Shown here: positions 52,491 through 64,000 of the stretch, piece by piece
Position numbering within the stretch: the first letter of the stretch is position 1
Layout of the letters: each line of letters starts with the position of its first letter
DNA from: Terebella lapidaria
Lineage: Eukaryota; Annelida; Polychaeta; Terebellida; Terebellidae
Direction of reading: 5' to 3'
DNA: 64,000 nucleotides
Assembly (NCBI GenBank): GCA_949152475.1
Contig: OX424568.1
Coordinates: forward strand, 11,507,667 to 11,571,666
Position numbers and translations under genes: made by a program
Notes under the pieces: generated by a model
Told to the model about the DNA's origin: nothing
What the model saw: only the letters and a program-made list of their open reading frames with translations
Databases searched by the model: none

Positions 52491-54500
52491 TTTATTCAAA
52501 TCATATTTGAAAATGGTGACTTTTCATACAAACACTGTACAAAAACAAGACACAATGCTCTAATAAAGCACACAAGTGTATGCGAACAAGTTTAAAGCAT
52601 GATTTAGCTCAAGTCAATCTCAGAGATGCTATGATTGCACAAAAATTGATAGCAAAGATTAGTGCATATATGATATAAGGGCAAACAATAACATTGACAA
52701 TGGTAGCCAGTCAATATACAAAGTGTGTACTTAGCAAATTACCACAATGCCTCAATTTGCAAAAAAAAATGTCAAAAATAATCATATTTGGGACATACGT
52801 ATATCATTAAACCATGTGTACATACATAAACAATTCGTGAATATACAGTTAGCTGAAATGAAGCCTCTAGTTTTGCAACACGAAAGTAAACAAAAATGCC
52901 TGTCCTGGTAAGGTTAGATATGCCAATGAACACAACTGATAAACCATTATTTCTAATACACTTCTTGTAACATGCACATTACAACCTGAAACTGGGTTTA
53001 TCCTGAATATGTATAGCACAGCTGGACAATCCACAAAAATGATAATAAGCGACTGCAAGAATAACAAACATCAATATAAAATTTTGCTCATACATGTATC
53101 AATCTTCTAGCAAGCTGACAGTTATGTTCGAATATTACACACGATTTTATGTGGGTCTTTCCCAGTGAAACATGATTGTGCTGGTTATATACGTAATTAG
53201 CGGGCATAATTGATTATTACTAATTACCCATTAACATGTAATTAGTCTCATCGACAGTGTGAATACAATTCAACAAGTAACATTCCAGTTTACATACATA
53301 CACAATACACAAAACAACAATATGAGTTGAGAATATTTTGAGAGATTTAGATAAACGAGGTTGATAGGATTTAATAACAGATGGAAAACACAAAATATTT
53401 TAATAATATGGTGACTGATATGCACATATAGCTTGAATGGAATACAATACAATAATTATTTTCTATGAAATATGTACATGTATAAATATTGTTATAATCC
53501 TTAACTAAAAATACTATGCGAGTGATCGAGTCATGGTAAATATCAAATATTTTATAACATACGTAACATTTGCAATTTTGTTCGCATTTGCAATAAACTT
53601 TTTGATTCACATTCAGAAAATTAACACACACACGAACATAAACAAATAAAATATACAATTGTTTTACTCTTTTTGGAAGTTTTCAGATAAAAAAAAATGT
53701 ACATTCGTTCAATATATGAAATAAACTTTGTAATTCACATACATAAAGTAGACTTTACATAAACCAGTATTAAGAGAAGATGGCACAAATACCAATTCAA
53801 CATTAGTTTCAATAAACCGTAATACAAAGAATGACATACACGAACAGTTACATTTATTAATACATCCACTGTATGATTGTACTTTCTCACTTAAATAACC
53901 GGTGTTGGTTTGTTTGAACATGAGTAAAGTCTTGTAAAAATTTATGATACTATCTAACTTTCAGACATCTTTAAGTATGAGGCAACGCAAATCCTACATA
54001 CATTGAGTGTATGTTTATCTTGACATTATGGCTTGATATTACTTTTTAATTGGGATCCAAAGATCTCACTTACCTCTAAATGTTACCATTCACATGTACA
54101 TTCGACAGGAATAAGCGACACATGAAGAAGCTTTTAAAACTAAGCTCTGTCCCTTGACAAGCAAAGCTATTCACAATATTTATGATTTACAGTAGGAACA
54201 CAACTAAACTGTTGAACAGCGATGAAGACACTGGATCAAAGACACGTATATTTCCTACTCTGTTGCATGGCATAAAACGGCATGACATAAACTATCAACC
54301 ACCTTATATTATATATATATATATACACAATAAATATATATGTACACACGCACGCACATAAAACATGCATACATCTATAAGCACTTCCTATCCGCCCACT
54401 ACTGAATGATCGCATTTCCCTATACACACCACAAAAGCAATTTCCCATTCATGATTCCGAACTTTTGACCAGATTTTCGCCTAACGCAAAGACAGGAAAT
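52491..54500 (-). other. Probable 3' UTR of the PAK gene
   Basis: AT-rich DNA downstream of the stop codon. Possible AATAAA signals on the minus strand lie near 53,853 and at 52,491-52,496. Neither can be proved from sequence, so the UTR end is a guess. No other gene is visible. Confidence 0.35.
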
Positions 54501-59378
<4,878 letters not shown>

Positions 59379-59402
59379 CGTGGCTTCTTGTCCTAGCTGT
59401 CA

Positions 59403-60565
59403 CCTGCACAGGTCATGAGCATTGAGAAGGGTCAGCTTAGTTGGAACTCAAACATGATCATGACGATGTTGGAATACAACTGCTTATATCCACAGTGACT
59501 CATAGAGTCAGGACCAAAAAGAGCATGCCATCAGTCTTGTACAATACTCAATTTCAAAGCTGTAATTCGGAATCGTTTGGAATTTCAATTTTTATCAATC
59601 ATTGTGAATGAATTGGATTAGATCTAGATCTACATTTAGAATAACTAATTCCCTGAGCACAGCCATACTATTTCTCTGGAACATCCTTTAAAGGTCGAGA
59701 CATTTTTAATCAAGTTCATATCTTCATTTTCTTGTCTTATTTCTTCCAGTATGTGGCATTTCAGGACTTATAAATCAAACAAAAGTACACAAATATGCCG
59801 AATGCGCTTCATTGATAGGCCTACGAGCCATCTGTCCTAAATTTGCCGCATCCCAAAATTCGCCAACTCGATATTATCAGAACTTAGAAGCTCGTTTTGT
59901 GGAAAATAAATTACTAGAACAAAGATTGAATATCAGAGTCTCGATTGACGATCGAACTTGCTGTTTAGTTTAAATTACAAGACCTGAAATCCACATTGGC
60001 GAATTTGGGAATGCGGCGAATTTAGGACGATGGCTCGTAATCCATTTGTGATTGCTTTGTATGTGTTTACCGGTATTATTCAAAATTAATCATCACACTG
60101 CGTCAGGTTTGGTATGTCGATTGTCGTGTTGCGGAATAACTAAATTTTAGTCCACATAATTTTGCAAGATGAAGCTGAACAAGCCAAAAAATAACTGAGT
60201 CAGCCACTGACCAGCTGACTGTCACTGAGCGACCAGTGACTGTCATTTATTCAAGACAAGTTCAACAAACAAAGCAAACACTGAAATAGATCGACATACA
60301 GGACAGTCACATGCAAACATGTGTTACATATACACGCGAAATCCAACATATATCGACAAAAGACAATAACTTTAACGGTTTTTGGAGCAATAAGTCAAAA
60401 ATATCCAGATCCTGTCAAATTTCTGTTCTGTGTGCTACGCGAGACTTGGGCGTGAATCAGCGAGAGTGAGTCATACGGGACGATTCATTCTCTCGCAGGT
60501 GCGCGCGATAAAATTAATGGATCGATAACAGGTAATAAAATTAGCATTAACCTTCGTTAACTTAC
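59403..60565 (-). other. PAK intron 1
   Basis: The acceptor TGTGCAG borders the exon at 59,403, and the donor GTAAGT lies at 60,560-60,565. The intron contains the MITE at 59,822-60,039. No other feature. Confidence 0.7.
59822..60039. mobile_element. MITE with 44-bp inverted ends in PAK intron 1
   Basis: 218 bp. The left end is TACGAGCCATC, then GTCCTAAATTTGCCGCATCCC and AATTCGCCAA. The right end is its inverse with about four differences. Ends in TA suggest a TA target, as in Tc1/mariner-type MITEs. An isolated piece of the same end lies at 61,062-61,086. Confidence 0.8.
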
Positions 60566-60700
60566 CAGAGTAGGCGATATAGCAAGAACGGTCACTCAAG
60601 TTATGTTCAGTGTTCTTCAAATGATCGAATCCGCTCGATTTCTTAACGCATTTGCTGGTGCGAGTTTGGTTGCCTTTATTATCGCCCATGTCAACATTGA
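60566..60700 (-). other. PAK non-coding first exon with an upstream ORF
   Basis: The sequence ending CGCCTACTCTG is followed by GTAAGTTAAC, a strong donor. Joined to 59,403 it makes a 5' leader. A 44-codon upstream ORF starts at 60,689, crosses the splice and ends TAG 14 nt before the PAK ATG. The 5' limit of the exon is not visible. Confidence 0.5.
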
Positions 60701-61383
60701 CATGGTGGGTGGTGTTGCAAACTCATAAAACTGACACCCCAGTCAATTCTTTCCATGTACTGTACGTGCCGCATTTGTGTGCTATCGAACCGTTGTTATT
60801 CATGGCCTTTGTTGATGCAATTGAACGAGAATTTATTGAACAAAACCGTGACGTAAGCAGTTCTGCAAATGGTCAAACTTTCAAATTTGATTTTGATTTT
60901 CCAAAATTGCATCATGTCAATGAGGGCATGATCACTGAATCTGTATGTGTTGAAATATTGGAAGAAATGGCACCAGTTTGTGGGTCTTGTAGATAATATA
61001 ACAATCTGCAATAACAATGACACATCACGAATAATATCAGTTTGTATTGTTACGAAACATCCGTCCTAAATTCGCCGCATCCCTCGTACAGTAATCATTA
61101 TCAAAAGGTGAAAGCCTAACTGGGAATTGTGTCAGTCTCTTCGAGTTTAAGCGAATGAGCAGACCGGAATACTTTATAGTAATGCTGTATGTCACTACGA
61201 TGAACTAGACCTATTCCTTGGACGTTCTGGAATCAGAAAAATTGTGATTATGGCGTTATGTTTATTGTACATCACTTTACATTGTACATGTGGCTGGTCT
61301 ATTTAGTTTACAATCATCAATTTTCCATTTTTTGTGAATTCAGAAGTTTATTCGAATTCATTATTAATTATTTTTCCATCCAG
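60701..61383. promoter_or_regulatory. Intergenic space between divergent PAK and SLC16 genes
   Basis: The only DNA between the PAK first exon and the SLC16 acceptor at 61,383. It may hold promoters for both genes, but no TATA box or CpG-rich core is clear. It contains a MITE end at 61,062-61,086. An open stretch to 60,996 is unsupported as a gene. Confidence 0.35.
61062..61086. repeat. Solo end of the 59,822 MITE family
   Basis: CATCCGTCCTAAATTCGCCG followed by CATCCC matches the inverted end of the MITE at 59,822-60,039. No partner end is nearby. Confidence 0.7.
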
Positions 61384-61441
61384 CTTAGACTACACCCCCA
61401 AAGATTGACTTCAAGAAAAGCAAGCAGATGAAAAGGAAAAA

Positions 61442-64000
61442 ATGGAGCCACCAATTGATAGAGGATGGTCGTGGTTTATTGTCGTAGGTACGTATACTCA
61501 AGTGTATACTATCCTCTTTACCCTTGAAAGTATTTTATGGTCGAATTTATATTTATTCCTTGTGGAAGATCTCTTTTTTTTCTCTCACTTACAATTTATC
61601 ATAATCACACATCACACACTACTGGTACATGCATGTAATGATGGCACAATTATTGAATTCTTTATATTTATTTCCATTAACAAATGATATGAATCCTATG
61701 AATAATTGTACTTTATTTATTGCAACACTGTTCACCTCTAGGAGCGTTCATCAATTCCTTCTTTGTGGTCGGAGGATTCAAGACGGTGGGCATCATCTAT
61801 GTGCATGTTATGGAGAAGTTTGATGCCACGGACAGCCTTGCGGCATGGATGATAGGGCTCATCTCATTTGGGCTGTCACTGTACTGTGAGTTGTGAATCT
61901 GGCACTTTGAAGTTACAAGTAGTTTTTAACTCAACCTTCATATGTGTATGCCCGCTTGTACAGTATACAGTAGGTATACTGCGAAAACATGATATCTGTT
62001 TATATCTATAATATAAAATATATTTCATGCATTCATGTAACTATATAACTTTACTAAGGAAGGTTCAACATACTAGTCCCTTCAAAGCCTACTGCACACT
62101 TTAGTGCAATGTTCCAATGCATGTAAAATTTTGTTGAATTAAAAACTAGAATGAACACTGTACTATCACTATCAGCAGCATACCTACCATATAATTATGT
62201 TTTGTGTATTGCAGCACCGATCGCTACCTATATTGGTGAACGTTACACGTACAGACTGTCGGTGATTATTGGAGGAGTCGTTATGAGTCTTGGATTCTTC
62301 ATCACGGCATTCGCCACAAATATTTACTATGTGGTCTGTGTCCTTGGCCTACTAGTGGGTAAGAACCTTTTTTTTACATGAAAAATTTAAATTTTCTGTT
62401 TTGTATTGGTATTAGAATCAATGTATTGTTGCTTACCAAGTGATATATTCAAGTTTCTGTCTTCACCCAGGTTTTGGAAATGGATTCATGTATACACCTT
62501 CAATGATCATGGTTGGTAAAAACTTCAACCGCCTCCGTTCTCTAGCAATGGGAATCTCCGCCGGTGGTGCTAGCTTCGGACAGCTAACTCTCCCGCTACT
62601 GATTAGACATCTACTGGACAATTATGGGTTCCAAGGCTGTATGCTCATCTACTCAGCACTACTGTTGAACTGTGTAGTGGCCGGTGCCTTGTTCCGACCC
62701 CTCTCCTTCTACCCCAGCAGAAAGAAAAAGCTACCTCAGCCGGACGATGTTGAGCCCGTGGAGGAGGACGCGCAAGGCCAGGGAGCAGAAGAGGAAAATA
62801 GGACGACCACACCGAAACCTCAGCCACTTGAGACGCCGACCCAGTCGCTCAATTCGCTGGTTTTCCGGAGCGATATTCAGAACAGTCTGACCTCAACACC
62901 AATGGTGCACCTCACGCGCGAGCAGATCGCTGAGACGGAAACAACACTTGATACCTTATTGGCACCAGAAGTGGAAGCCGGACCCCGTCACAGTGCACAC
63001 TACAGCAGCACAGGGTCCCTCTGCCTAGTGCCTGAGTCGCCTGAAGGTAAACCATCCAGCTACCAGAAAGTTGCAGGAAGGGAGACCAACTCAGGAGAAG
63101 ATCTGGCCGACTTGGAACCAGAGAAAAAACCGCACTGGTGCAGGGCTTGTGTGGTACCTTTCAAGTCCATGTTTGACCGAGAAGTGTTTGCCACTAAAGC
63201 CTTCTGGTGTGCCTTTGCTGGAACGGTCATTGCCAACTCCGGATACATTGACCAGTTCCTATTCCTGCCAGCGTACGCAAAGGAGCTGCAAGTTGATAAA
63301 GGGAGACGCGCATTGATCCTATCGATGTCAGGAATGGCTGACCTTTTCGGGCGTATAGGAGGCGGCTTCTTGAACAACTTCAAGGTCATAAAGACAAACT
63401 ACTTCGTCAGCCTGGCTCTGCTATGTTCTGTTGTCATCGTCGGAGTTTGTCTCAAGTTTCCTGGCTTCGAGGCCCTGGTGGCTCATGGGATGGCCGTGGG
63501 GCTTCTGGGGGGAATGTACATCGCCCTCTTTCCTGTTGTTATACTCGAAGTAGTTGGCATGGCCAAGTTCCCCTCGGCCTTCGCTTTCACCATGATAGGT
63601 GTCGGAACTGTCAACCTGCCCCTGCCCACAATCTTTGGTAAGCATCATTTTAAAAAAATATAGTATTGTATTGTGCCAATTCTGTGTTCATATTGAAAAT
63701 TGCAGATGAATATTTGCCTTTCACAAAATACGAGTTGTACTATTAGCAAAAGTTAAAGCTTTTGTTTTGTTATTTCGTTGTACTCATAATTAGCAAATGT
63801 ATGAATGATGGTATTATGCTGAAGCCTGAACTCAATCTCATGATTTTAAAAATAAGCATTTGTTTACCTTTCCATTGCTTCCAGGGAGAATCAACGAGCG
63901 GACAGGTAGTTATTTCATCCCCTACTCGATCCTGAATGCCATGATGCTGGCGGGCGCACTTCTCTTCATGATTGTACAGCTCGTACACAGGCTTGACAAA
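61442..64000 (+). CDS. SLC16 (monocarboxylate transporter) family protein, 5' part
   Basis: A multi-pass plasma-membrane carrier of the major facilitator superfamily. Some members move lactate or pyruvate with protons; others are orphans. Exons 61,442-61,487, 61,742-61,885, 62,215-62,358, 62,471-63,637 and 63,885-64,000+ join in frame to 539 codons and continue past the edge. The exon of the ATG begins at 61,384 after TTCCATCCAG, so a leader exon exists upstream. Seen: the family TM1 motif DRGWSW at residues 6-11, TM2 to TM6 including GKNFNRLRSLAMGISAGG (TM5 motif), and a long acidic Ser/Pro-rich loop (about 190 residues from RKKKLPQPDD to KKPHWCRAC). TM7 onward follows, with YIDQFLFLPAYAKE and GRIGGGF. 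Substrate and subfamily number cannot be given; the large loop resembles the MCT12/14 class. Confidence 0.9.

Noticed and set aside
60802-60996. Small plus-strand ORF between PAK and SLC16
   Set aside because: Its composition looks somewhat coding, but there is no recognised domain, no splice partner and no second copy to support it.
61488-61687. Reading the SLC16 first exon on past 61,487
   Set aside because: GTACGT at 61,488 is a donor. Joining to 61,742 gives the conserved GAFINSFFV transporter sequence, while the read-through gives low-complexity residues.

Overview
The window looks like nuclear DNA of a marine lophotrochozoan, most likely a bivalve mollusc. Genes have many exons with consensus GT/AG introns. 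Dispersed DNA includes a tRNA-type SINE, a Penelope-like remnant, small inverted-repeat elements and a repeat tail (about 1,200-1,260) of a kind I associate with bivalve genomes. The species cannot be named from this sequence. No rRNA gene, functional tRNA gene or CRISPR array was seen.

Region 1 (1-49,070) is a tandem array of one receptor family: signal peptide, WSC-like cysteine-rich domain, EGF-like repeats of exactly 33 residues, one transmembrane helix, and a short tail with an ITAM-like YxxL-x10-YxxL motif. Gene A (94-2,314) enters from the left without its first exons and has 3 EGF units. Gene B (5,550-29,991) has 5 units and stops just after the membrane helix. Gene C (33,058-49,070) has 6 units and reads open over 451 codons. 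Upstream blocks exist in four copies, so the array grew by segmental duplication.

The array is heavily invaded by LTR elements of the Ty3/gypsy class, treated here as fossils. Element II (6,802-29,067, minus strand) sits in intron 3 of gene B, and element I (7,005-16,380, minus strand) sits inside one LTR of element II. Both have near-identical LTR pairs and are young. Intron 1 of gene C holds a solo-LTR fragment of element I's family (element IV, about 34,190-37,497, minus) and an older, much broken relative (element III, 37,718-46,238, plus). These elements carry an extra third ORF after a long spacer behind pol. In elements II and III it has zinc-finger-like cysteine/histidine spacing and no visible envelope features. 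Element IV is itself interrupted by a 760-bp element with perfect 52-bp inverted ends and a 5-bp target duplication, which fits the Transib superfamily.

Region 2 (54,501-60,700, minus strand) is a complete group I p21-activated kinase gene: 13 coding exons, 529 residues and a non-coding first exon. Region 3 (61,384-64,000, plus strand) is the 5' part of an SLC16 monocarboxylate-transporter-family gene arranged head to head with the kinase gene; it runs off the right edge. The remaining DNA is intergenic or intronic and AT-rich, with degenerate repeats.
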